Positions 41,868 to 49,673 of a stretch of DNA of 52,392 bases are shown piece by piece. The DNA is from an uncultured Roseburia sp. (GTDB lineage: Bacteria > Bacillota > Clostridia > Lachnospirales > Lachnospiraceae), in assembly GCA_944380515.1 (NCBI GenBank), contig CALWHT010000042.1, positions 1 through 52,392 on the forward strand, written 5' to 3'. Under the pieces are notes generated by a model. The model ran no database searches. It was not told the DNA's origin and saw nothing but the letters and a program-made list of their open reading frames with translations. The position numbers and the translations under genes were made by a program. How positions within the stretch are numbered: position 1 is the first letter of the stretch; each line of letters opens with the position of its first letter.

Positions 41868-44141
41868 TCAAATCACCTTCATTCCCCGCAGGATTTTTTC
41901 CGGCGTTGCGGGAAGCTCGTCTATCCACACGCCGACCGCCTGATAGATGGCATTGGTGATGGCGGGAGCCGGTGTGTTAATTACCACCTCGCCGATTGAC
42001 TTCGCCCCGAACGGTCCCGTCGACTCGTAGCTGCTGTCAAATTCCACCCGGATTTTTCCGGCGTCCAGACGGCTTGGTATCTTATATTGTAAAAAAGAAT
42101 TGGAAAGGTTTTTGCCCTTTTCATTGTACCAGATGTCCTCGTACAGAGTCATGCCGATTCCCTGCAAAAGACCTCCCTCTGTCTGTACACGCGCAAGATT
42201 CGTGTTGACGACGGTTCCGCAGTCCACGCACGCCGTGTAATCCAGTAATTCAACTGCTCCGGTCTCCGGGTCGATTTCCACCTCGGCACAGGCCGCCATA
42301 AACGGCGGCGGGGAAACGGGGGAGCTGTGGCTGTAGGTAACCTCCAGGGAAATTTCGTTATTGCACATGGACGCCGTTGCAATGTCAAACAGGCTCATCT
42401 GCGCCCCGTCCTTTTCGTCGAATACCTTTTCGCCGTCAAAGCACAGCTCTGATGCCTCCCGCTGCATTTTATCCGCGGCAAGCGCAAGGATACGCTCCTT
42501 TAGCTGCTCACATGCCCGCACAGCCGCCATTCCGGTCAGATAGGTCGTACTGGACGCGTAGGAACCGGAATCGTAGGGCGAGGTATCGGTATCGACGCCG
42601 TAAACAGCAATATTGTCAATGGAGGTTTCCAGAACATCCGCCGCAAACTGTGCAATAATCGTGTCGCAGCCGGTTCCCATATCGGTGCAGCCGACGATGA
42701 TGTTGTAAGTTCCCTCATCGCTCAGCTTTACGGTGACAGAGCCGACATCACAGTTTGAAATCGCGGAGCCCTGCATCGCCATCGCCACACCCCTGCCGCG
42801 GATTTTTCCGTCCGGCATCACGGTGCGAAGCCCTTTTTCCTCCCATCCGATCATTGCCGCCGCCCGATTGAGGCACTGCTCCAAATGACAGCTGCTCGCC
42901 GTCTCACCATAATAAGCGGGCATGATATCCCCCTCATGGATTATGTTCATCCGGCGCAAAGCGACCGGATCCATGCCAAGCTTTGCAGCAAGCTTATTGA
43001 CCGTCGATTCCACGGCAAAAATCCCCTGCGTCGCGCCGTAGCCCCGGTATGCCCCGGCCGACATGCGGTTGGTGTAGACGACCTCATATTGGAAACGAAA
43101 CGCTTCGGTACGATACATGGGGATGGATTTGTGTCCGCTTAAGCCCACGGTCGTAGGTCCGTGCTCTCCGTAGGCTCCGGTGTTGGAAAGCGTATGCACT
43201 TCGATGGCGCGGATGCACCCGTCGCGGTTGGCTCCAAGGCGCACGCGCACCTCCATTTCATGCCGCGGAGAGGATGCGATCATGGATTCCTCCCTGGTAT
43301 AAATCATTTTTGCGGGCTTTCCCGTCTTTAACGTAACGATTGCAGGGTAAATCTCCGTGACTACGGTCTGCTTTGCCCCAAACCCGCCTCCGATGCGCGG
43401 CTTTATGACCCTCACCTTTGATTTCGGAATGTCCAGTGCGTTCGCCACGATTCTTCTCACATGAAAAGGAATCTGCGTCGAGCTCAAAACATTGATTCTT
43501 CCGTAGGTATCCAGGTAAGTACAGGTGCGGAAGGTCTCCATCATACTCTGCTGAACCGCCTTGACATGATAGACCTCATCCATCCGAATCTCACAGTCGG
43601 CCAGTACGGCTTCGACATCCCCTTCCCCCTCGCTGCCCGAGGCACAGAGATTGCGCTTATTGTCCGCCCCCACCGGACAAAGCGACTGCCAGTCCTCCTC
43701 TGGATGAACTAAAACAGGATTGTCCATTGCCGTATGAAAATCCAGTACCGCGTCCAATACCTCATAGGTCACTTTGATGCGCTTTAACGCCAGATCCACG
43801 GCTTTTTCCGTCTCACCCGCAACGATTGCCACCGGATCTCCCACAAAACGCACTCTCTGTTCAAGAATATAGCGGTCATAGGGGCTCGGCTCCGGGTATG
43901 TCTGTCCCGCCATGGTAAAACGGCGCTTCGGCACATCACGGTAGGTCAAAATGCAGGCGATACCCTCCACCTTTTCCGCCGAATCCGTCCTGATTTCCCG
44001 AATCAGCGCATGGGCATGCGGACTGCGCAAAACCTTCACAATCAAACAGTTTTTCGGCGCTAAATCGTCCATATAGACCGGCTGTCCGGTCACAAGCGCC
44101 ATCGCGTCTTTTTTTATGACTGGTGCATTTACATATTTCAT
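41868..44141 (-). CDS. xdhA: Xanthine dehydrogenase-type molybdopterin-binding subunit
   Basis: A 757-residue large subunit of a molybdenum hydroxylase of the xanthine dehydrogenase family. The N-terminal a/b hammerhead domain (about 10-125) is followed by two molybdopterin-binding domains: RVIKPRIGGGFGAKQ, YRGYGATQGIFAVES and, near the C-terminus, GPFGAKSIGEVVINTPAPAI with the catalytic Glu in SIGE. It hydroxylates purines such as hypoxanthine or xanthine; other N-heterocycles are possible. It overlaps xdhC by 4 bp and has the MocA-like maturase downstream. Confidence 0.9.
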   Translation of the reverse strand: MKYVNAPVIKKDAMALVTGQPVYMDDLAPKNCLIVKVLRSPHAHALIREIRTDSAEKVEGIACILTYRDVPKRRFTMAGQTYPEPSPYDRYILEQRVRFVGDPVAIVAGETEKAVDLALKRIKVTYEVLDAVLDFHTAMDNPVLVHPEEDWQSLCPVGADNKRNLCASGSEGEGDVEAVLADCEIRMDEVYHVKAVQQSMMETFRTCTYLDTYGRINVLSSTQIPFHVRRIVANALDIPKSKVRVIKPRIGGGFGAKQTVVTEIYPAIVTLKTGKPAKMIYTREESMIASSPRHEMEVRVRLGANRDGCIRAIEVHTLSNTGAYGEHGPTTVGLSGHKSIPMYRTEAFRFQYEVVYTNRMSAGAYRGYGATQGIFAVESTVNKLAAKLGMDPVALRRMNIIHEGDIMPAYYGETASSCHLEQCLNRAAAMIGWEEKGLRTVMPDGKIRGRGVAMAMQGSAISNCDVGSVTVKLSDEGTYNIIVGCTDMGTGCDTIIAQFAADVLETSIDNIAVYGVDTDTSPYDSGSYASSTTYLTGMAAVRACEQLKERILALAADKMQREASELCFDGEKVFDEKDGAQMSLFDIATASMCNNEISLEVTYSHSSPVSPPPFMAACAEVEIDPETGAVELLDYTACVDCGTVVNTNLARVQTEGGLLQGIGMTLYEDIWYNEKGKNLSNSFLQYKIPSRLDAGKIRVEFDSSYESTGPFGAKSIGEVVINTPAPAITNAIYQAVGVWIDELPATPEKILRGMKVI

Positions 44142-44620
44142 TCTGTTTCTCCATTCAAAGGCAGCTCATCCTTTCGGCTGCGTAAATATTCTTTTATGGC
44201 ACGCATCTGGCTTTCGTATCCGCTGCAGCGGCAGAGATTTCCCGCCAGGTATTCCCGGATGTCCTCATCGGAAGGATTGGTAAGCTCATCCTCCATCGCA
44301 AGTACATTCATGATAAAGCCCGGATTACAGAAGCCGCACTGCTCGCCACCCTGCTTTGCGAGAAAGGCTCCAAACGCCTCCGCCCGTTCTCTTACCCCTT
44401 CGAGCGTTGTGATATGCGTCCCTTCTGCCCTTGCCGTAAGCACGGAGCAGGATAACACCGGCCTGCCGTCCATCCAGACCGTACACAGACCGCAGTTTGA
44501 GGTCTCACAGCCACGCTTGACGCTGTAGCAGCCCTCGGAACGCACGAATTCCAAAAGCGGAAGATCCGCATCAATCTCACGCGTGATTTCACGCTCATTC
44601 AGCCATAAGTGTATTTTCAT
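44138..44620 (-). CDS. xdhC: Molybdenum hydroxylase [2Fe-2S] subunit
   Basis: A 160-residue electron-transfer subunit with two iron-sulphur sites: the plant-type ferredoxin ligands in RGCETSNCGLCTVWMDG plus the later Cys in VLSCSVL, and the helical-domain ligands in EQCGFCNPGF and GNLCRCSGYES. It carries electrons from the molybdenum centre to the FAD subunit. It overlaps both neighbours by ATGA, so the three subunits should be made stoichiometrically. Confidence 0.93.
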   Translation of the reverse strand: MKIHLWLNEREITREIDADLPLLEFVRSEGCYSVKRGCETSNCGLCTVWMDGRPVLSCSVLTARAEGTHITTLEGVRERAEAFGAFLAKQGGEQCGFCNPGFIMNVLAMEDELTNPSDEDIREYLAGNLCRCSGYESQMRAIKEYLRSRKDELPLNGETE

Positions 44621-45432
44621 TTCATTTCTCCATTTCTGCGCTCATGCTGTTTTTGGCCGGCAAGCTCCCGCAGCGCGCGCGCAAGCAGAACACCGGTTAC
44701 ATGCCTGCGATACTCTGCCCCCGCACGGCGGTTGCTCCCGAATACAAACTGTCCCGCCAGTTCCTCCGCAAACGCCCGGATTCCGTCTTCCGTCCCCGGC
44801 ATTGCGTCAGACGCAATTTCCAGTAATTCTGCGCGTGCGGGTCTTGCACCGACGCTTACATGCAGCTTTCCGTCATATTCCGAGACGGCGCAGGCTGCCA
44901 CCGGAAAATCCGTCGCCGTATTGCGCTGGCTTTTGTATACGATATGAATCGGCTTCTTTTTCACATGAAGCGCTACCAAAATGTCATTATCATACGGCAT
45001 ATGGACAAATTCCTTCAGAGGCACCATTCCGCCCTCATAAAGCTCGACCTCTGCGTCCATCGCCAGAAACAGCGTCAGCACATCCGAAAAACCGAAACGT
45101 CCGTAAATACTGCCTCCGATTGTCGCGCAGTTGCGGAACTGAACACCCACGATATGGCGGATACTTTCTTTTACCGCCCCGTCCGTGTAAGCCAAAAGTC
45201 CCGGATGCGTCTCGATATCCCGCAGCACCGCCATCGCCCCAATCATAAATACATCGTCTGTCTCTGTGATATAGTCCAGCGAAAGTCCGGATAAATCAAT
45301 GCCGGTTCCAAGTCTCCTGTCTCCGATTTTCAGCCAGACACCTCCGGCAATGATTTTATTGTTTTTTTTCTGATTCAGCCCGTAGGCCTCCTCCAGGCTT
45401 TCTACCCTGCGGTATTCATTGATTCTTAACAT
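44617..45432 (-). CDS. xdhB: Molybdenum hydroxylase FAD-binding subunit
   Basis: A 271-residue FAD_binding_5/CO_deh_flav_C subunit. NNKIIAGGVWLKIGDRR is the first FAD-binding segment and NCATIGGSIYGRFGFSD the second; the C-terminal domain begins at about 165 (AVSEYDGKLHVSVGARPAR). It passes electrons to NAD or another acceptor. It is the first gene after a strong promoter and a structured 100-base leader, and its ATG follows AAAAGGATGAGGTT. Confidence 0.9.
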   Translation of the reverse strand: MLRINEYRRVESLEEAYGLNQKKNNKIIAGGVWLKIGDRRLGTGIDLSGLSLDYITETDDVFMIGAMAVLRDIETHPGLLAYTDGAVKESIRHIVGVQFRNCATIGGSIYGRFGFSDVLTLFLAMDAEVELYEGGMVPLKEFVHMPYDNDILVALHVKKKPIHIVYKSQRNTATDFPVAACAVSEYDGKLHVSVGARPARAELLEIASDAMPGTEDGIRAFAEELAGQFVFGSNRRAGAEYRRHVTGVLLARALRELAGQKQHERRNGEMK

Positions 45433-45533
45433 AACCTCATCCTTTTTGCGCCGCGGCTTTAGGCGGCGTATTTTCGTTTTATTTCCGAAACAGAAGAACA
45501 GGTAAGACTGTTCCTCACCTGTAAGATATTGCT
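45433..45533 (-). promoter_or_regulatory. Structured leader of the xdh operon with mutually exclusive hairpins
   Basis: About 95 untranslated bases precede xdhB. GAACAG (45496-45501) can pair with CTGTTC (45508-45513), or ACAGGT (45498-45503) can pair with ACCTGT (45517-45522); the two stems share bases and exclude each other. A GC-only stem (CGCCGC at 45449-45454 with GCGGCG at 45463-45468) sits just upstream of the ribosome site. No T-run follows it, so translational control is likelier than attenuation. It does not match the purine riboswitch consensus that I know. Confidence 0.4.
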
Positions 45534-45562
45534 ATTATACTATGTAATTTAGGGAAAGACAA
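45534..45562 (-). promoter_or_regulatory. SigA-type promoter of the xdh-mocA-pdp operon
   Basis: Minus-strand TTGTCT (45557-45562), exactly 17 bases, then consensus TATAAT (45534-45539). It starts immediately past the terminator of the upstream CAP gene, so the xdh genes form an independent transcription unit. Confidence 0.75.
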
Positions 45563-45564
45563 CC

Positions 45565-45591
45565 AAAAAGCGCCGCCCTGCGGCGGCGCTT
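45565..45591 (-). terminator. Rho-independent terminator of the CAP-domain gene
   Basis: A nine- or ten-base GC stem (AGCGCCGCC with GGCGGCGCT), a short loop and then TTTTT on the minus strand, about 35 bp past the CAP gene stop. Confidence 0.9.
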
Positions 45592-45623
45592 AACTTACAC
45601 GATTCTTTTATAAGCTGCGGAAA

Positions 45624-46430
45624 TTAATAAGTGAATAACTGCGTCCAATAATGTGTTCCGCTGCTGCTCTGGCGGTGTCCGACGCCGATTTTCTTAAAGT
45701 TCGGGTCCAGGATATTCGCACGGTGTCCTGCACTGTTCATCCACGCCGTCATCACTGCCTCCGGTGTTTTCTGCCCCCATGCGATATTTTCTCCCGCACC
45801 GCGGTAGGTGATTCCGTTATCGGTGAGAACCGTTCCAAAGCCTCTGCCGTCCGGTCTGGTATGGGAAAAGGAAGTCTCGATTTCCTTTGAGCGGATGAGG
45901 GCGGCGGACGCAATATTCTCATCCAGCGTCAGGGCGGAAAGCCCTGCTTTGGCGCGCTCCTCATTTACCAGCGCGACAACCTGCTCCGCAAACGTCAGGT
46001 TTTCCTCGCTGTCAGTCGTTCCGGAATCGCCGTTTCCCGGCTTCTCCGAGTCCGTACCTGTTCCCGGCACATCAGTGTCTGGTATTTCGGAATCCGTACC
46101 GTTCTCCGGGGATTCCGTGTCCGGAGTTTCCGTGTCCGTGCCGTTCTCCGGGGATTCCACGTCCGGTGTCTCAGGATTTGCACCGTTTCCCGGAAGACAG
46201 TCGTTCGGAAAAACAATCACGTTTGCGCTGCCGGGATTTTCACACAGCCCGTTTAAAATATCTGACAGTGCTTCTCTGCCGCTGATGTCAATGACTCCGG
46301 TGTTCACGCGGTAACCGCTGCTGTTTATCTGCCGGAAAATCTTATTTGCGGATGCCGCCTGTACCGGGGCAGATACTCCTCCCACAACGGCAAGTGTTGT
46401 TATCATTGCTAATACGATTAATTTTTTCAT
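45624..46430 (-). CDS. Secreted CAP/SCP-domain protein (YkwD-like)
   Basis: A 268-residue exported protein. It has a Sec signal peptide (KKLIVLAMITTLAVVGGVSAP, cleavage near VQAASA), a short N-terminal region, a low-complexity Pro/Thr/Glu/Asp linker (about 85-140), and a C-terminal CAP domain (LVNEERAKAGLSALTLDENI, FSHTRPDGRGF, ENIAWGQKTPEAVM, WMNSAGHRANILDPNF). CAP proteins of this type are secreted by many Firmicutes and some bind or act at the envelope; a catalytic role is unproven. It is monocistronic, between its own terminator and a TGTAAY box array. Confidence 0.9.
   Translation of the reverse strand: MKKLIVLAMITTLAVVGGVSAPVQAASANKIFRQINSSGYRVNTGVIDISGREALSDILNGLCENPGSANVIVFPNDCLPGNGANPETPDVESPENGTDTETPDTESPENGTDSEIPDTDVPGTGTDSEKPGNGDSGTTDSEENLTFAEQVVALVNEERAKAGLSALTLDENIASAALIRSKEIETSFSHTRPDGRGFGTVLTDNGITYRGAGENIAWGQKTPEAVMTAWMNSAGHRANILDPNFKKIGVGHRQSSSGTHYWTQLFTY
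46099..46158 (-). repeat. 42-bp repeat in the CAP-protein linker
   Basis: CCGTTCTCCGGGGATTCC occurs at 46099-46116 and 46141-46158 (period 42 bp), encoding the ESPENGTD unit in tandem within a Pro/Thr/Asp linker. Further degenerate copies flank it (VPGTGTD). The linker is likely length-variable between strains. Confidence 0.7.
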
Positions 46431-46472
46431 GGTAACCTCCTGTTTGTTTTTCGTAACAGGCGCCCTGCATTT

Positions 46473-46500
46473 GTTACAAAATAATTACATAATTGTTACA
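46473..46500 (-). promoter_or_regulatory. Three phased TGTAAY boxes (WalR-like) upstream of the CAP gene
   Basis: On the minus strand TGTAAC, five bases, TGTAAT, five bases, TGTAAC: three half-sites with an 11-base period, about one helix turn. Two such half-sites spaced by five bases are the known WalR (YycF) operator of Firmicutes, which controls cell-wall genes. The array lies 43-70 bases before the CAP ATG. No -10 box could be placed with confidence, so activation or repression cannot be told. Confidence 0.55.
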
Positions 46501-46584
46501 AACAGGAGATTACCATACAGACCGCTGAAATACTACCGGCAATGCATGGAAGTGCTGGGGATGTCTTCCAATCCCATTCTGCCG

Positions 46585-47223
46585 TTACTTTACACCCGCC
46601 TTTTTGCAGATGTCATTTAAGCAGCACCTGTCGCAAAACGGATGGGTGCGCGCCGTACAGACATCTCTCCCGTGATACACGAGGCGATGGCAGAAATCAC
46701 TTCCCTCCTCTGGCGGAATGATTTTCCATAATGCCATCTCTACCTTTTTCGGCTCTTTGATACCGTCCACCAGGCCGATACGGTTGCAAAGGCGGATGCA
46801 GTGCGTATCGGTGACAATCGCCGGCTTTCCGAACACGTCTCCCATAATGAGATTTGCACTCTTGCGCCCGACTCCCGGCAGCTTTAACAATGCGTCAAAA
46901 TCCTCCGGTACCTTTCCGCCATACTCTTCCTGCAAAATTTTCATACAGGCGCTGATGTCTCTCGCCTTGCTGTTTCCGAGTCCGCAGGGTCTTACAATCT
47001 TCTCGATTTCCTCCACCGGCGCTGCGGCAAGCGCTGCGACATCCGGAAACTTCTCATAGAGCTTTTCCACCACAACATTGACGCGCGCGTCGGTACACTG
47101 CGCTGCCAGTCGCACGCTTACCAGAAGCTTCCACGCCTGGTCATAGTCAAGTGTACAGCCCGCATCCGGATATTCTTTTTTCAATCGTTCAATTACCTCT
47201 AATGCCAGTTCTTTTTTTCTCAT
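46585..47223 (-). CDS. nth: Endonuclease III
   Basis: A 212-residue bifunctional DNA glycosylase/AP lyase that removes oxidised pyrimidines. The helix-hairpin-helix with catalytic Lys is LPGVGRKSANLIMG, the catalytic Asp is in IVTDTHCIRLCNRIG, and a C-terminal 4Fe-4S cluster is formed by Cys in VCTARTHPFCDRCCLNDIC. The first Cys spacing is seven rather than the E. coli six. It lies 21 bp after the AAA ATPase gene. Confidence 0.95.
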   Translation of the reverse strand: MRKKELALEVIERLKKEYPDAGCTLDYDQAWKLLVSVRLAAQCTDARVNVVVEKLYEKFPDVAALAAAPVEEIEKIVRPCGLGNSKARDISACMKILQEEYGGKVPEDFDALLKLPGVGRKSANLIMGDVFGKPAIVTDTHCIRLCNRIGLVDGIKEPKKVEMALWKIIPPEEGSDFCHRLVYHGRDVCTARTHPFCDRCCLNDICKKAGVK

Positions 47224-47244
47224 GGTAACCTCATCATTCTTTAT

Positions 47245-48105
47245 TCATTGTTCAAATTCACGCTCATGCGCTTTAAAAAAATCGTAATATCTGCGTACAT
47301 TTTCCAGCTCGGTCCAGCGTTTGACGTCCACAGGGTCAGCATCCAAATCATAGATTTTTGCATTTCGTATGGAAAGCACAAACGGCGAATGTGTGGAAAT
47401 CACGAACTGGCACCCGAAAAAGCGGGCGGAATCTTCCAGGAAGCGCACAAGCTCCTGCTGTCTTTCCGGAGAAAGGCTGTTTTCCGGTTCGTCCAGCAAA
47501 AACAGGGCGTTTTCACCGATTTTTTCCGCAAAATAATGAAAGGCGCTCTCGCCGTTAGAATACTCTCTCACATTATCCATCATTTCCGCGCGGACAAATT
47601 TCGACTGCGTTTTTCGCCTTGCCAGATTCACTTTCTTCAGTTTTTCATAATCCACAATAGATTCCATGCGGAACGATGCATACTTTGCATCCAGATATTC
47701 TTCAAACAGCTCCTCACGCCGGATATCCAGGCCTTCATTGAGCGCACGGATATTTAACATGTAATCGAATACATCGTCACTTGCAATCATCCGGCTTTCT
47801 TTTGGAATACTTCCCTCTGTGACCACTTCGCAGTATTTCAGATAGTCGGGGAAAAAATTGGACTTATTGTATGCCGAATCTCTGGCAAGTCCCAGTTTTT
47901 CCGCAATAATATTAAGCGCCGTAGATTTCCCGGTTCCGTTTCCGCCGTATAAAATGGTCACGGGCTCGAAATCAATTTGGCGAAAGCGGCGCTTCGAAAG
48001 AATTTGAAACGGATAAAAGGAATCATAACAGGTTCGTTTTTGTCTCAGAAAAAAATCCGTCTCCGTTTCACTGTCGGGAAATGTAATCCTGCTTAGATAA
48101 AGCAA
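47245..48105 (-). CDS. AAA-family (SMC/ABC-like) ATPase
   Basis: A 286-residue ATPase of the AAA_15/AAA_21 (OLD/RecF-like) group. Walker A is LYGGNGTGKSTALNIIAEKL (about 52-71), Walker B and signature-like residues are ALFLLDEPENSLSPERQQELV, and the His switch lies in CQFVISTHSPFVLSI. It stands alone, with no TOPRIM or nuclease domain and no partner effector next to it, so a defence role is not supported; it may be a housekeeping nucleic-acid ATPase. Confidence 0.82.
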   Translation of the reverse strand: MLYLSRITFPDSETETDFFLRQKRTCYDSFYPFQILSKRRFRQIDFEPVTILYGGNGTGKSTALNIIAEKLGLARDSAYNKSNFFPDYLKYCEVVTEGSIPKESRMIASDDVFDYMLNIRALNEGLDIRREELFEEYLDAKYASFRMESIVDYEKLKKVNLARRKTQSKFVRAEMMDNVREYSNGESAFHYFAEKIGENALFLLDEPENSLSPERQQELVRFLEDSARFFGCQFVISTHSPFVLSIRNAKIYDLDADPVDVKRWTELENVRRYYDFFKAHEREFEQ

Positions 48106-48147
48106 TTTTCTTTCACCCCGCTTCCGTCTGTTTCATTTTCTTCCCTA

Positions 48148-48309
48148 TTATATACACGATTTGAGGAAAATACAAGATGCCGGAATCTTCCAAAAACAGC
48201 ACAGCATTACCTGTCTATCATCGGCTGCCACACGGTTCGAACTAAGCTTTCTGCACACCGTGCACCTGTGAATGATTGCCCATTCCCCATTTTTCCTTAC
48301 CCACATATC
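48148..48309 (-). pseudogene. Remnant of an RNHCP-domain protein
   Basis: A short frame contains VRKNGEWAIIHRCTVCRKL followed by SSNRVAADD, which matches the second half of RNHCP-domain proteins (C-x2-C zinc knuckle, then SSNR.AADD). The normal first half with its own Cys pair is absent, replaced by a terminator hairpin at 48318-48352, and the tail after AADD is scrambled. It is a truncated, probably untranslated relic. Confidence 0.55.
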
Positions 48310-48317
48310 CTGATGGC

Positions 48318-48352
48318 AAAAAAACGGATAACCCATTACGCTGAGTTATCCG
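48318..48352 (-). terminator. Rho-independent terminator in the 48.1-48.7 kb gap
   Basis: An eight-base stem (CGGATAAC with GTTATCCG), a 12-base loop, then TTTTTTT on the minus strand. It would end transcription coming from the glycosyltransferase gene and the short frame at 48467-48622. Between this hairpin and 48467 nothing else coding is visible. Confidence 0.8.
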
Positions 48353-48466
48353 CATACCTATCGTGCAGCTTTCAATATCTGACTTTGAAATGAATATAAA
48401 CATTTGATGCCAAGATAAAAGGAGCGGGCTTATTTTTAAATATACTTCACCCACAATTTTGATCAA

Positions 48467-48622
48467 TCACAAAAACCTCTTTTCCTTGCTTCCGCCATTA
48501 GTTTCGGCTGTATTTCCGGATATGTCCATTCCTCCGGCAGTTTTTGCAAGGATTACTGCAAATTTTAATAATTTATCATCCGCTTCGTCACGAAAATTTA
48601 TAAGTGTCATTTTATTTTCCAT
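48467..48622 (-). pseudogene. Short frame resembling the 5' end of a Nudix-type gene
   Basis: A 51-codon frame starts MENKMTLINFRDEADDKL and continues LKFAVILAKTAG, which resembles the beginning of some Nudix hydrolases, but the Nudix box never follows. In the next frame the same DNA reads LPEEWTYPEIQPKLM, then AEARKRGFCD, which also looks protein-like. This suggests a deletion or frameshift junction between two decayed coding pieces. Similarity is judged by eye only. Confidence 0.33.
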
Positions 48623-48668
48623 AAATCATATCGTCTCATCCCATCACCTTAACCATACACACAGAATC

Positions 48669-49622
48669 TTAAGTTTTATGACTTTTACTTATGGATGAGG
48701 CGATACGGACTGCCGCGGCCATCCCACCATCCCCATACGATGGATATTTTAAAAAATTATCCGAAACTTTGCTTAGTTGTTGCTGCGTTGTTATCGTTTG
48801 AAGAATTTCATTTTCCCATCCGAACAGTCTTGACATGGATATAGCTTCAATGCCCAATACTGCATCTGCTATATGCTCCTGATAAGTATGTATGTGTTTT
48901 TCAATAATAAAGCGCATGAGCTCAAGCCGCTTCGACATACTTTTTATATTTGATGATGCAGATGCCGTACGATAGTTGATGAATGGTTTTTCAACAATTC
49001 CTATCTTTGCTTTCGGCATAGTTTCCAGCATACTTAAAAAGAAATCCCAATCTTCAAAGCCTGACCGCATGGATTCATCATAGCCGCCACATCGTTCCCA
49101 TACTTCACGCCGAAAAATATGTGTTGCCGGACAGCAATTTCGCCCGAGAAATGCAACTACATCACCTCCGCAGGGACAAACTGTTGCCTCGAGAACTCCA
49201 AAAGTATGCATCCAGGATGACGCTGCAATCATAAGCGGATTATCGCGCAAAAGATAACTGACCTGTTCAATATATGCAGGCTCAAGGGTATCATCTCCAT
49301 CCAGTACCAGCACCATTGATGCCTGTACTTTACGAATACCGGTATTTCTTGCCGCTGACACTCCGCTGTTTGTCTGCCGGATTACACTTACCGGAACTGA
49401 TATATCAGAATCTGATTCTATTTCACTCAAAATATTGACAGAGTTTTCATCCGTTGAGCCGTCATCCACAATAATGATTCTCGCCGGCGGCATTGTTTGA
49501 CGACACAGAGAATGAACCGCCTCAAGAATCATAGAGCCCTGATTGAAACTGGTAACAACTGCTTCAACATCTGTAGCGACATGACGCTTATCACTACTTA
49601 TATCCCGTATAACATTTTCCAT
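48669..49622 (-). CDS. Family 2 glycosyltransferase
   Basis: A 317-residue GT-A glycosyltransferase. The nucleotide-sugar fold begins VEAVVTSFNQGSMILEAVHS, followed by ARIIIVDDGSTDENSV and the metal-binding DxD in MVLVLDGDDTLEPAY; GFEDWDFFLSML is the typical ED motif near the acceptor site. No membrane helix. It stands alone, not in a capsule or teichoic-acid cluster, so the acceptor is unknown. It has a GAAGGAG ribosome site. Confidence 0.87.
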   Translation of the reverse strand: MENVIRDISSDKRHVATDVEAVVTSFNQGSMILEAVHSLCRQTMPPARIIIVDDGSTDENSVNILSEIESDSDISVPVSVIRQTNSGVSAARNTGIRKVQASMVLVLDGDDTLEPAYIEQVSYLLRDNPLMIAASSWMHTFGVLEATVCPCGGDVVAFLGRNCCPATHIFRREVWERCGGYDESMRSGFEDWDFFLSMLETMPKAKIGIVEKPFINYRTASASSNIKSMSKRLELMRFIIEKHIHTYQEHIADAVLGIEAISMSRLFGWENEILQTITTQQQLSKVSDNFLKYPSYGDGGMAAAVRIASSISKSHKT

Positions 49623-49673
49623 AAATTCTCCTTCATCAATTTACTGATTTTGACTTAATACAAAATATATATG

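Noticed and set aside
44583-45248. 221-codon plus-strand frame rich in Arg, Pro and His
   Set aside because: Shadow of xdhB; its composition is typical of an antisense reading.
45433-45533. Purine riboswitch upstream of xdhB
   Set aside because: The conserved purine-aptamer core sequences and loop-loop elements are not recognisable; only generic stems are.
47245-49622. Defence island built on the AAA ATPase and glycosyltransferase
   Set aside because: The ATPase is an isolated gene in front of nth with no nuclease, TOPRIM or reverse-transcriptase partner, and the glycosyltransferase is separated by decayed DNA and a terminator.
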